This document shows, piece by piece, positions 32,848-43,718 of a stretch of DNA of 64,000 nt. Under the pieces are notes generated by a model. The model worked only from the letters and a program-made list of their open reading frames with translations. It was not told the DNA's origin and made no database searches. Each line of letters starts with the position of its first letter. The first letter of the stretch is position 1. Origin of the DNA: Porpolomopsis calyptriformis (taxonomy: Eukaryota; Basidiomycota; Agaricomycetes; Agaricales; Hygrophoraceae); the NCBI GenBank assembly GCA_951640195.1, contig OX621165.1, positions 1,922,001 through 1,986,000 of the forward strand, written 5' to 3'. The translations under genes and the position numbers were made by a program.

Positions 32848-32959
32848 TGATGAAGTTGGTTAGGTGAAAAATGTCAGACTAAGGAAAATACTAGAGATTA
32901 TGTAATCAATATGTGTGTACATTTGTATCAATGGAGTCATGATTGTACATATCTCAATA
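32848..32959 (-). repeat. Copia 5' LTR
   Basis: 112 bp; the minus strand starts TATTGAGATATG (ancestral TGTTGGGATATG) and ends ..TTCATCA. The outer flank is CTCTC (32,960-32,964), as at 107-111. It contains the uninterrupted target AATGGAGTCATG of the foldback element. Confidence 0.88.
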
Positions 32960-33071
32960 CTCTCCACCATTGTTCTGTTTCTATATAATTGCTGACAAAT
33001 AAATCCTGTATTTTAATCACCCTTTTGGCAACAAGGTTCACTGCCATTGAAGAACAGCCCTAAATCTAGTT

Positions 33072-33345
33072 ATGAGGGTCCTAACTTGACAAAATTATCA
33101 ACTTGCTCTTAGTTTTCTGTGCATAGATGTGCATAGATGTGCATATCTGTATATCTGTGCACACTTTTGCCCATCTGTGTACAGAAAACTATGGGCAAGT
33201 TTTAACATTTTGTCCAGTTAAGGGCAAAGTGTGCACAGATATGTGTATACCTGTTCATATCTGTGCATAGATATGCACATCTATGCACATCTATGCACAG
33301 AAAACTAAGAGCAAGTTTATAATTTTGTCCAGTTAGGACCCTCAT
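33072..33345. mobile_element. Second foldback element, 274 bp
   Basis: Inverted repeat from ATGAGGGTCC to GGACCCTCAT centred near 33,208. The ends match the 172-870 element (ATGAAGGTCC) and are followed in both by AACTxGACAAAAT. The arms contain repeated TGCATAGATGTGCATA-type words. No coding capacity and no clear target duplication. It lies between the Copia block and the METTL14 gene, partly in its downstream region. Confidence 0.8.
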
Positions 33346-33417
33346 ACTTTGTGCAGCCAAGGGTAGGCCTATTATGAGAAAAGTGCAGGCAGTTATGCTA
33401 ATAACTACACCACAAGA

Positions 33418-35340
33418 CTAATACATATTGTACTGACCAACACCCCATTGATCCATACCACCTAGCCCATTCATCATAATTGGAGCCCCTATATTCACAC
33501 CCATCATCCCATCAACACCATCCCACATACCTTGATTCTCCATGAATTGGGGCTGAACCTGCATCTCTACACCTATACCAGGCCAACCCATTCCCATCCC
33601 TTGCATATGAACCCCATTAAATCCACCTACACCCATTGGCTCCATCTGCACTTGGCCCTGTGACCCTGCCGCTACAAGTCCCCCCATATTCCCCATCCCA
33701 TGAACACCCAGATTTCCCAAACCCATCATCCCTGGCCAGCCTACTACCCCGGGCACCATCCCATCCATCAGACCCATACCACCCAACGTATTCGTCCCTA
33801 ATCCAACCACAGGCTGGACCAGCAAGTGATTAGGACCTTGGCCCAGACCTCCTTGATGTTGGGCTGCGCTGCCTCTGTAGATACCCTGATTTCCATCACC
33901 AAATTGGCCACCCCTGGGAGCCCCTACAATCGTCGTGGTCCCACTTGAATTGGTGCCACCCCCATTAGCCACCATAGCAGGACGAAAAGGTGACTTGGGC
34001 CTCAACGCATCGATATCTGGTGTCATGGGAACAACATACTTTCCGCCATTCGCCAAATCTTTCATCCCGTTCTCCCATGTCTCCTTGTCCCAAGGCGTCG
34101 GCTCTCGTTCCACCTGCATCATGCCATCATACTCTGCGTAGCTCTCGTCGACAGTGTGGCCTTCTGCCAAAACCGTGATCCAGCCCCTTCTGAAGGACGA
34201 TGCCTTGCCGAAGACTTCGAGGCGCCGCGTCCCAAGACAAAAGTTCTCGATGAGTGTATACATTTCGGGCGGCTTGCGCGTAGGGTCAGTCGAGTCACCT
34301 TCCCAGATGATTACATCCGTATCTATCAGTAGAATAAATAAGTGAGCAGAGGCGACTGAGGAAAAACCAATACGTACCAACGTTGCAGTGCACAAACCAG
34401 CTATCCGTAGACCTCCTGACAGTACCTCGTATTCCGATCAGGCAATGTTGCTTCGTTCGTGTGAGAAGCGACGTCGTGGGAGGGTCAGTCTTCTCAAAAG
34501 AAATCATGCAAACATTGTGATTTTCAGACAGTTGCTGCACTTACCCCAGGGCCCCTGTTCGTGGTTTTGTTCGTTTTGACCCACACGACGTCCTCGCATC
34601 TCCTGTAACCCCACTTGGCCAGAACCTCTCTCCCTCTTTCCAATCCTTCCCCGACGCCACTACCAACCCACATGAAAACGAAGGAAGGATCAGCCGCGAG
34701 AACTGGTATGGGAAGATCTTGCAGATTATCCCAAGTAAATGTAGACGAAAAAGGCGGATCAAGAAGGATAACGTCAAATTTGCAGGGCAATAGAGATTGC
34801 AAAGATGAGTGAGGAAGATAGGTGGGTGGGAGACAATTGCTTGAGACGGAGGCTTTCTTGAGATTGAGGAGACGTTGTTGTTTTGGATACCTGAAAGCAG
34901 GTGTCAAGTCAAGGTGTGAATTATGCACAAAGTGCGGCAATGATTCACTCTTCGAAACGACGCTCGGGTTCGGCTCCCAGGACCCAATTTTGTGGCCATT
35001 CGCCTCCATCAACATACCTCTGAGAGTAATCATTTCGGATAGTCTCCTCCTCTGGGACATAATTATGATACTTTGCAACACGTGAGCATTTGGCGGGAGG
35101 TAGGTCTGGACGAAGGTTTTTTAGGTTAGAAGTGGAAGCGGGAGAGGATGGAGGCGAGGGAGATGGAGAAGCGGAAGGTGAGGGAATGACATCCAAGTCA
35201 ACTAGTCGGTTAGGCGGTGAATGCAAGGTACACAACCGACGCCTGTGATGCTGCTGAGAAGCCCTAATGCGTGAAATGAGAGATTTGTGGGTGGAGAGCA
35301 GGTCATTTGTCGAGCTAAGGACTTCGGTCGTCCTGATCAT
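33418..35340 (-). CDS. MT-A70 family protein, METTL14-type subunit of the m6A RNA methyltransferase
   Basis: Likely partner subunit of the mRNA N6-adenosine methyltransferase, nuclear. Four exons: start ATG at 35,338-35,340 (MIRTTEVLSS), introns 34,891-34,948, 34,493-34,544 and 34,323-34,377, stop at 33,418. Family landmarks: YHNYVPEEETIRNDYSQ, FDVILLDPPFSS, WVGSGVGEGLERGREVLAKWGYRRCEDVVW in pieces, KQHCLIGIRGTVRRS and ALRPKSPF. These follow METTL14 rather than METTL3; the METTL3 DPPW is DPPF here. The last 170 residues are Gly/Met/Asn-rich low complexity (MGLGNLGVHGMGNMGG), in the place of the RGG tail of animal METTL14. An upstream in-frame TTG at 35,370 is unlikely to be used. It is head-to-head with NOC2. 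Confidence 0.87.
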
Positions 35341-35372
35341 GGTGTGGTGTATGTTATGTAATTTACCCAAGC
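35341..35372. promoter_or_regulatory. 32-bp gap between METTL14 and NOC2 start codons
   Basis: The two ATGs face away from each other with only 32 bp between them, without a TATA box. Each promoter must therefore overlap the neighbour's leader or coding start. Confidence 0.7.
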
Positions 35373-37776
35373 ATGGCTAGAGCAGCCAAATCAACCAAAA
35401 AATTCGCGGCCAGTGGCAAGCTCAAGAAAACCATCCACAGTAGACGAAAACACCAGCAGGTCAGGAGGGTCCAAAGTAAGAAGGTCGGTAAGGACATCAA
35501 AATCAAGCGAAAGCGAAAGGGCACATCGGATGGGTACCAGTCTGAACATGTACCAGACTCTTCAAGACGGTTCGTTTTTTTTTTTTTTTTTTTGGTTTGT
35601 GTGCCTGCGGCTAAGTGGGGCATAAGTTCAAATGACTCTTTAAACGAACCCGATTTCGATGGAGAAACCTACAAAGAGGATGACGAGAGCGAATCCGATG
35701 AAGATGATTTGGATGCCTTCCTGGGAAGCAGCCGGGGCAGCGAATCCGATGAAGACGATTTGGATGCCCCCCTTGGAAGCAGTGGGGGAAGCGAACACGA
35801 CTCAGCTGATAGCAAACTACCTGTGCTCACGCTGGACATTTTACGAAAATGGCAAAAGACGCTTCTGGAGGTGCGATACTTCTACCTAGATTCACAAACT
35901 AAATTTACAACCTTCACAAATAAGCACCGGTCCTTGCACGCCCTCCGCAAGCTGTTAATTGCGTTCCGCTCGGCTGCGCATGTGAACGAGGATGGTCAAG
36001 TTTTAGCATGGAGCATTGACCAGTCGTCGGGTTTGTTCTTCGCCTCACGCCCATGCCAGTGCATTTGGTTGATGCGAAACACAGTCTATAATGAACTAGT
36101 CCAAACGGCTCTTAGGTGTACTCCCGTCGTACTTCAGCATCATATACCCTACAAAACACCATCCGATGGCAAAATGTGAGCCTTTTTCTCTTGAAACCTC
36201 ACTCATACCTCACCAATAGTCGTAGAAAGCCCCCACCTCAGACCGAAAAGCTCAAAGCACTTCAAAAGCTCATTCTCTCATACTTTCACAACATAATTCA
36301 CATAGTTCCGCAGCTCACAGATACTGCCATGGTTCAATTGTGTATCACAGAGAGTGCGAAACTTATACCATATATTATTGCTTCCAGAAAAGCAGTCAAG
36401 CAGTATCTCAAGGTGTGTCTGTAGCTTTCTTATACTGATTACCCAGGCAACGACTATGATTTCCAGATATGCTTGCAACTTTGGTCCAGTGCAGATGATA
36501 GTACACGGGTAACTGCCTTTATGGCAGTCCGAAAACTTATGTCATCAACAGATCGCTCTATTATTGATATTGTCCTTAAGGTACTTTCCTAGCTCTTTCT
36601 ATCTGAGTTTCGAGAACAATTGAATTTGCAGGCAACTTATCTCACCCTGGTCCGCTCCTCCAAAACTACCAGTGCCTACAGTCTGCCCTCCATCAATCTC
36701 ATGAAAAACTCTGCCTCAGAAATCTATTGCATTGACCAAGCGACATCGTATCAGCACGCGTTTGGATACATCCGTCAGTTGGCTATTCATTTACGCAACA
36801 GCATAAAATTGAGGACCAAGGTCTGCGGATAATGCATTCATTCTACTCTCACTCACGTAATGGCATATACAGGAGGCCTACAAGCACGTATACAATTGGC
36901 GATACGTCCACTGTGTTGATTTTTGGACCATAGTGATTGCGAGGGCGTGCAACACAAAGGCTGAGAACCCAAACCAGGAAAGCGAGCTGCAACCGCTTAT
37001 TTATCCACTCGTACAGGTCAGTCTTGGTGCTGTCAGGTACGTCGATAGTCGCTATGCCCTGTCAGACTTGCGACCCACATTTCCTAGACTGAGCTCCAAC
37101 TCCTGCTCTTTCCCATTTCACCTCCAAATTATCCGCTCTCTTTTGCACTTGGCCAACCATACTCATACCTATATTCCAATCGCTCCTTACTTACTACCCA
37201 TCCTAACCTCAAATTTATCCTTCCGACCAAAACCTTCTACCGTCCGTCCAATTGACCTCGAAGTCCGAATTCGCGCCCCGCTTCAATACCTCAAGACTCG
37301 TGTATATGCCGAGTCTCTGGTGGAGGAAACGACTTTTCTCCTCGCAGAATGGCTGGCGAGCACAACAGTTCAAGGGAGTATTGCGTTTCCTGAAGTCATC
37401 ATCCCTGTTGTCGTTGGCCTGCGCAAAGCATTGCGCACAGCGAAATCACAGCTCTTCTCGAAGGGAAATCCTGGCGCAAACAAGGAGGTAGGAAATATAA
37501 AAGGGCTATTGGAACGAATTGAAGAAAGCGCGCGTTTGGTTGAACTGAAACGAAAGGCGGTCACATTTTCCCCAGGGAAAGTTACGCAAGTGCACGAGTG
37601 GGAATCAGAGATGAAGGTACAGGTCGAGGCTTTACCGTTGAGTAAACATGTCAGGCTTTTGAGGAAGATGAGGGCGAAACGACGAAAACTTGCTGAGGTG
37701 TGTTTACGAATACTCATTTTTGACCAAGACTTATTCATCGGGCTCAGCAAAGAGATGTTGAAGAAGATGGCAACTA
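35373..37776 (+). CDS. NOC2: Nucleolar complex protein 2 (ribosome large-subunit export)
   Basis: Noc2 pairs with Noc1 and Noc3 to move pre-60S particles from nucleolus to nucleoplasm. The N-terminus is basic (MARAAKSTKKFAASGKLKKT). An acidic repeat follows (ESDEDDLDA.LGSS, twice), then the Noc2 domain: VVLQHHIPYKTP, PQLTDTAMVQLCITESAKLIPY, SINLMKNSASEIYCID, SYQHAFGYIRQLAIHLRN, ELQPLIYPLVQVSLGAVR, IRAPLQYLKTRVY, IAFPEVIIPVVVGLRKAL, KAVTFSPG. About eight introns of 45-60 nt; the first (35,570-35,626) contains an 18-T run. The next exons join across GT..AG pairs near 36,030-36,085, 36,177, 36,414, 36,580, 36,823 and 37,037-37,090. The last intron (about 37,697) gives an end at 37,776; unspliced, the frame ends at 37,802. 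Confidence 0.9.
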
Positions 37777-38395
37777 AAGCCGGAAGTCAACCTATGATAT
37801 AAAGCACGATGTGAAGAGGGACGGGTTTTAGTTTTAAAATCTAAATATTGCAGTCATCCAAAAGATCCTTTCGGAATCGTTAACGCTTCCCTGCTTACCG
37901 TTACGGATAGATGCAGTGAGATGTAATCAGGGGAACGTACCCAGGAAAATCTTCCACCAAGGACGGCTAATACCTAACGCACTCTTTTCAAATCCGTCGA
38001 CAAGCTTGTCGTAGTAGAACGGCATAGAAGCCGGCCGCGACAATTTTATTGACAAAGGAAACTGCGAAATGATGCGAAACAAGATTGGGCACTCTGACAG
38101 GACAAAAGCGTACTTTTTTCAACACCTCGCTTTCACACAGCGACCGCGCAGCATCTACCGCTCGAGGTGTCAGATTTGGATGTCCAGATAAAGTTTTCAA
38201 AAAAGTTTTGAGCTGGAGATGTGGTCGAAATGGGTCAATTGGCCATGTTGCGCTGATGGTGGTTAACTTTCGCGAGAGCATTAATATTAAATTAGCTTCT
38301 GGGTACAGTAAAGGGTTACCACGTGATCGTGTGAGTCTATATACCTCCACAGGTAAGCAAGGCACAAGAATAGCGCCCCGAAATCTCGACTTACC
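37777..38395. other. Intergenic, NOC2 to Hsp70-like gene
   Basis: Holds the NOC2 3' end and the promoter of the next gene. CACGTG at 38,320-38,325 lies 71 bp before the ATG and a TATA-like CTATATAC is near 38,337. The overlapping opposite frames here look like chance. Confidence 0.5.
38320..38325. promoter_or_regulatory. CACGTG box upstream of the Hsp70-like gene
   Basis: Palindromic hexamer CACGTG, the usual site of bHLH or bZIP-type regulators, 71 bp before the start codon. Equivalent boxes occur before the helicase, otubain and zinc-finger genes. Confidence 0.4.
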
Positions 38396-41300
38396 ATGGG
38401 TTGTTGTGGTGAACCTAGGGATGTCTCGGAGACGACCAGCAAGGACGTTCCAAACGCTCAGGCGCCCGTGAACCAGCAGCCTGTTCCACATCCGGGGGCT
38501 TTTTATAAAGATCCAGGACTGCCGTCCACACAGTCACCCCCCAATATCTACAGCCCGAATGGCGTTCAACCCGCTCAACCACAACCAACTTGGGGGCAGC
38601 AATCCCAACCATCAATGATGAGCCAACTCAACTCTTTCGCAAGTACGACCACACCGCCACCATCCACTACATATCAAACATTATCCGGTCAGACCTTACC
38701 ACGCCCAAGCCCTGTGCATGCGTCACCCCAGCGAACAGACGCATCATCGCCACACATGTCGATGGCTGTCCCCCAGATGATGCCGCATTCTTCGCCTCAG
38801 ACCTCGGGGGATGAAGGTAAAATGTCCGTCGCGATTGATTTCGGTAAGTGACATTAGCAACTTCATCTTCATTCAGATGCCAATACTTTACAGGTACAAC
38901 ATTTTCCGGTGTTGTGAGCTCAACTTCTTTCTCCCCTTGCCCCTTTCTCTCACCCCCATCAGGCGTACGGCTCCTCAAGAATAAATGGTGGCAGAGTACA
39001 GCAAATTCTACATTGGCCAGGTTCTTTCGAAACGTTCAGGAAAGTACCTACGTGTCTCTTGTATGATTCGAACGGACAAGTTCTTGCTTGGGGACTCGAA
39101 GCGAAGAATGCAGGTCCAATGCCCGGGACCGCCAGATGTGAATGGTAGGTCATCATTTGAGCCCATGACTCCACTGATCAATGATTTCGTGGTGCTCAGG
39201 TTTAAACTCTTTCTGGAACCTCATGCCCTCCGGGACGAGTCATCCATCGACCCCCGACTACCACAAATCCCAGTCTGTAACCGTTCCTTTTTTCCCTTGT
39301 CAAGATGTCCTCAATTACAACCTTCCTAGTACGGCAAGAAAGCAGTAGATCTCATTGGCGATTTTCTCACCTGTCTTTGGGAATATGCTAAAGAACAAAT
39401 AACAAGGGAAATGGGCGCCATCGCAGACCTGAGTAAGCTCCATCTGGACCTTAGGGATCTGCATATTAAATGTTGATTCTCTTTAGATTCTGCTAACGTA
39501 TGGTTGACTGTCCCGGCTGCGTGGGATGCGAAAGGCTGTGATATAATGCGAGATTGCGCCATCAAAGCAGGGTTGGTCGCATCATCCCATTCAGGCGATC
39601 GTGATTGGAGGAATCGTCTTCGAATCATCACGTACGCATCCACCTCTGCTTTGATATACAAATCCTTATCTCCTTTTAACAGTGAGCCTGAAGCCGCAGC
39701 TGTTCACTGCGCTCATCTTACAGATCTTCACAAGTTGAAATCTAGTCAAAATTTCATGATATGTGACGCCGGTGGTGGTACTGTTGTATGTTTTCTTCCA
39801 ATGATCCTTCTCTCCCTTTAAGGACTCTGGGTATAGGACTTAGCCATCTACAAAATCATTGGTGAAATGTCCAACCTTGAGATCGCTGAAATGTGTGCTC
39901 GGTCAGGTGCCAACTGCGGATCACTTTTCCTTGATCTCCGTTTCCGGGAACTTGTCAGGGCCCTTCTTGAAGACCATCCGGCTCATCTCGATCCCGCCAG
40001 TCTAGCGTATTTCATGCACTCTTTTAGCGAAACGGACAAATTGTCATACATGGGCGAAGTTGATGACGGTATGCTTTGCAGTCCACCCCAATCCGAGCCC
40101 CTCAAAACCTGAATCATTCCATAGAAAAGACGTTCCATTTCACTTGTTTCAATGTGGATGATCCTCATGATCCCAGCGTAGGGCTGATCAATGGAGAACT
40201 CTCAATCCCAGGAATTCTCCTGCGTCGAGAGGTATTTGGTCCAGTGGTGGCTCAGGTACGGATTAATCAGGTTAGTTGATGTATTGTCTATGACGTAGAT
40301 TCCAGGTTCTCGATATGATCGAAGAACAAACAAAGAAGGTCGATCAGCGGATAGATGCACTTCTTCTCGTGGGAGGTTTCGCCGGTTGTGAATATCTATT
40401 CAAAAAAGTGCAGGTAAGTGCCAATTAAGTCTGTGTCAAAGACGATGAGGCATCTTCCTTTTTAGGAACAATTTGGTTCCCGGATCAAAGTCATTGGGCG
40501 CCCTTCCGATGCCGACACCGCTACTGCACGCGGTGCGGCGCAATATGGACTAGCTCGGAAACTTTTAATATCGAGCGTCATTGCGCCGCGCTCGTATCTC
40601 ATGAAGGTGGGGCAACCTCTGCAGTTCCGCAATCAAGTCTTGACCCAATCCGCAGGTTAAACTTCCAGTTGACCCAGAGGACCGAGCCAAGCGGCCGGCA
40701 TATATCACCCTCAACGAGGCTGGATATGAGATTTGCGAAAATAGGTCGGCCCAGTTCGAACACTAAATTGCTGCGAACCGACCAGCCATGTTGCTAGATT
40801 GCAGTACCTGGTACAAAAGGGCGCTATTTTACGGAAGGGGTAAGTCAGTGATCATTTTGTGTGACATTATCAATCAAACCGTCCCCAGTCAGCGAATAAC
40901 GACAACATTCTGGTATGTCCTCAATTCTCCTTACCCTGGTTGGTGATCGGTACCAATATTCCACCAGCAAGTTCTCTCAATCTGTCCAAGGTGAATGGCA
41001 TTCCATAGTGATGGATCATGAACCCGCATATCTATCTTGGCCACTTTCCAGATTCCATCTTCGTAGCTGTACTGTACACAGCAGATGGCGATAAGGTCAT
41101 GCGGTATACGGACGAAGTAAGTCGGACGGTACTCGAACGCTCGTGACACTGACCGCTGCTCTTTGCTAAGGGAGAGATGGTGGAAATATGCAAGTGGACG
41201 GTGGACATCGGCTCTCTACCGTCATTCCGACAGAATGCGAGCATTCCCCAACCGAATGGGTTCTACACAGGTGCGATGAAGATTGTCTTCCATTTCCAAC

Positions 41301-41426
41301 CGCGTTTCTTATGTATTCCGTCCAGAATTTCAGCTAGGCCTTGAGTTGGATAGTGCGGAGGTCCGTGGAGTTCTACTTTATCAAGGGACTGTGTGGGGAA
41401 GTGTGGTTTTTGACTTTCTAGTTTGA
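38396..41426 (+). CDS. Hsp70-superfamily ATPase, HSPA12-like, with N-terminal lipidation motif
   Basis: Starts MGCCGEP at 38,396 in a good context (ACCATGG). Gly2 with Cys3-Cys4 is a classic myristoyl/palmitoyl signal, so membrane attachment is likely. Residues 8-135 are Pro/Gln/Ser-rich and disordered. The actin-like ATPase follows over about 14 exons: phosphate-1 IDFGTTFSGV (split by the intron at 38,844), VWLTVPAAWDAKG, phosphate-2 ICDAGGGTVDLAIYKI (split by an intron at about 39,786), and adenosine loop LLLVGGFAGCEYLF (40,360-40,400). The last exon ends VVFDFLV at 41,426. The long substrate-binding domain of canonical Hsp70 is absent, as in HSPA12 proteins, which are expanded in mushroom-forming fungi. 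Client unknown. Confidence 0.85.
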
Positions 41427-41864
41427 GGCCGGTACGGTTACTATGCTGTCCTACGATATTAGATAATTCCGTTGCCAAGTTCATAAGCAAGGGGAAACGG
41501 CTCAAACAGTAAACATTTGACCAAAAAATGGAGAAATAAAGCTTCAACTAAGCCGCATATGTGTCATTCAATGATGGCTAGAGTTCATTGGAAGCGCCAA
41601 CTGATTCCGGCTTTTTCCTGCTTCACAGCAATGACAAAAGGTTGTCCCTTTGGCTTCACGACGGCTCTAAACTGCCTTCCGAACTAGTCCATCAGACAAT
41701 GGCGTTCGAGTCGTCGGCGGCCATCCTGAGGGTTGGACCGGTGAAATCGGAAGATGCCGAAATTTTACATTCCGAAAACGGCAATCGATCGAGCATCAAA
41801 TTATCAGCCTTCAGCACAAAACTTATAAAGCTCGTAAATCGTATGGCTCAACTTCATTTCCTCC
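41427..41864. other. Intergenic, Hsp70-like gene to lactone oxidase
   Basis: No gene recognised. Open frames here run into the oxidase in other frames and look like chance. A TTATAAAGC near 41,823 could be the TATA box of the next gene. Confidence 0.45.
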
Positions 41865-43558
41865 ATGACCGCTCCCCCTATGCTCTCATCCATTCCGCTG
41901 CACACCCTCCACGGCCTTGTTCGACCCTTTACTCTTCACCCGTCCTCTCCAAGCGCACGGTTCACCAATTGGGGACAAACCTTCTCTTGCACTCCGCTCG
42001 CCGTGTTCGAGCCTGAGACAGAGTACCACTGCGAGCTTATACTCGAGCTAGCCCGGCGCGAGGGGAAAAGGCTCAGAGCGGTAGGAGTTGGCCACAGTCC
42101 GAGCGACCTTGCCTGCACCAATGAGTACATGTTGAGAACCGACAAGCTCAACCGGCTTCTTGAAGTAAGTAATTTGCCCAATGTGTCTTCCTTCGCCTGC
42201 TGGAGACCACGTCAGCCACTGACGCTGCTTTGCTCTCAAAGGTTAATTTTGAAAAGAGATACGTCATCAGTCAAGCAGGAATCACTCTCCACGACCTTCA
42301 TTCTGAACTTGCAAAACACAATCTTGCTATGATTAACGTCGGCTCCATCTCGGACCAGACCTTGGCCGGGATCGTCACCACAGCCACCCATGGCTCTGGC
42401 GTCAATTATGGCGTCATGTCGACACATGTTATAGCATTGACACTGCTCCTAGCAGACGGTTCGCGGATCACCTGTTCCCGATACGAGAACGCGGACCTGT
42501 TCATTGCATCGATATGCGGACTGGGCAGCACTGGTCTCATTCTCACCATCAAACTGGAAGTGGAGCCAGCTTTCCGTCTGAAGGAAGTTCAAGAGACTTT
42601 TGAGTTCGACCACGTCATCGACAACTTGGACCAGTTTGTTTCCGCTGCCGAGCATGTCAGATTTTGGTGGTTCCCAACCGCCGGAACGGTGCGAGTCAGT
42701 TCATCTAATCGCACCTACGAGGTAAAACAAACAGAAAAAAATCCTTCACATTCTCATGCATTGTTTCCCATAGGCTAAGCATCCCGCAGACAGTTGGCTG
42801 TGGCATTCGCTATTGGGCTACCACTTGATACAATTCATATTATTCATCGCGCGATACTTTTTGGTCCTCAATTTTTGGATTGGGTGTTTTGCTGCCTGGT
42901 TGGTTCGAGAAAAAACAGTTGGAGTGGACGATAGCCACGTGATCTTTAATGTGGATTGTCGAGTAAGTGACGATTCTCCGAGTTGTGGTGTTTTCTTCCA
43001 TTCAGTTTTACCTCAGTATCCCCAACACACAACCGAGTGGGCGATCCCTTATGATCACACCCGAACATGTCTTCACGAACTCCGAGCATGGTATAATAAA
43101 GAGCATGCAGATCCCCGTGGCCTTCGACCCCATTTCCCAGTGGAAATTCGGTTCTCCGCCGCTGATGACATATGGCTCAGCCCAAGTAGCGGACAACAAA
43201 CATGCTGGATCGGGATTGTGCAATATAAGTATGTCCCACTATATTCGGGTCTTCTCAATTCATTCTTATGGTGACCTTAAGACCGTATGGCTTCAACGTG
43301 CCCTATCAGAAGTTCTTTCGATGTTTCGAAACTATCGTTTCTCACCACCGCGGTCGTCCCCACTGGGCAAAAGCGCATCCCCTGCGTCCACGAGAGCTTC
43401 GTAAACTATATCCCCGTTTCGATGACTTCATTCGCGTCATTGAGCATGTTGACCCTCACGGCATGTTCCGTAACGAGTACGTACAGCGTCACATTTTTGG
43501 AAAGACTGGCCCACAAGTCGACGACAGGGTGTTCAAGACCCGTAATCGATCAAATTAG
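41865..43558 (+). CDS. ALO1: D-arabinono-1,4-lactone oxidase (last step of erythroascorbate synthesis)
   Basis: FAD enzyme that oxidises D-arabinono-1,4-lactone to dehydro-D-arabinono-lactone, giving D-erythroascorbate with H2O2; mitochondrial outer membrane in yeast. Start MTAPPMLSS at 41,865, then ARFTNWGQTFSC. The FAD-binding domain has AVGVGHSPSDLACT, with the His that carries covalent FAD in this family, and TLAGIVTTATHGSG. The ALO domain has TEWAIPYDHT, PHFPVEIRFSAADDIWLSPS, RPHWAKAHPL, LYPRFDDF and DPHGMFRNEYV near the end. A hydrophobic span (LIQFILFIARYFLVLNFWIG) sits in the middle. Introns at about 42,163-42,240, 42,722-42,774, 42,964-43,017 and 43,228-43,283. Convergent with the E2 gene on the right. 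Confidence 0.9.
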
Positions 43559-43718
43559 TAATAAACGTTTAATGCCTTACGCTACTGATGTATAATGTTT
43601 TACGCTTGCTTCTACATAGTGAATACTTGACATTACTTGCAAGGTTGATCTAATCACGGCGCGAAGACTCATCCATGCACTAATGAAACCTTCCGGAAGT
43701 TTCCCCGTACATGAAACA

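Larger units (their letters stand above)
112..32959 (-). mobile_element. Copia LTR retrotransposon, outermost shell of a nested cluster
   Basis: On the minus strand the element runs from a 5' LTR (32,848-32,959) to a 3' LTR (112-900). It is flanked by the target duplication CTCTC at 107-111 and 32,960-32,964. Gag, protease, integrase, reverse transcriptase and RNase H fragments occur in Copia order (gag, PR, IN, RT, RH) from right to left: 32,275-32,847, 16,690-17,060, 16,185-16,289, 6,563-6,799, 901-4,301. At each gap the reading resumes exactly across one copy of a target duplication, so the fragments belong to one element. Subtracting the insertions leaves about 4.1 kb, a plausible size for a fungal Copia element. 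Internal stops show it is dead. Confidence 0.9.

Noticed and set aside
37988..38491. A 167-codon minus-strand frame between NOC2 and the Hsp70-like gene
   Set aside because: It overlaps the first exon of the Hsp70-like gene, has no recognisable motif, and a frame of similar size exists on the other strand.
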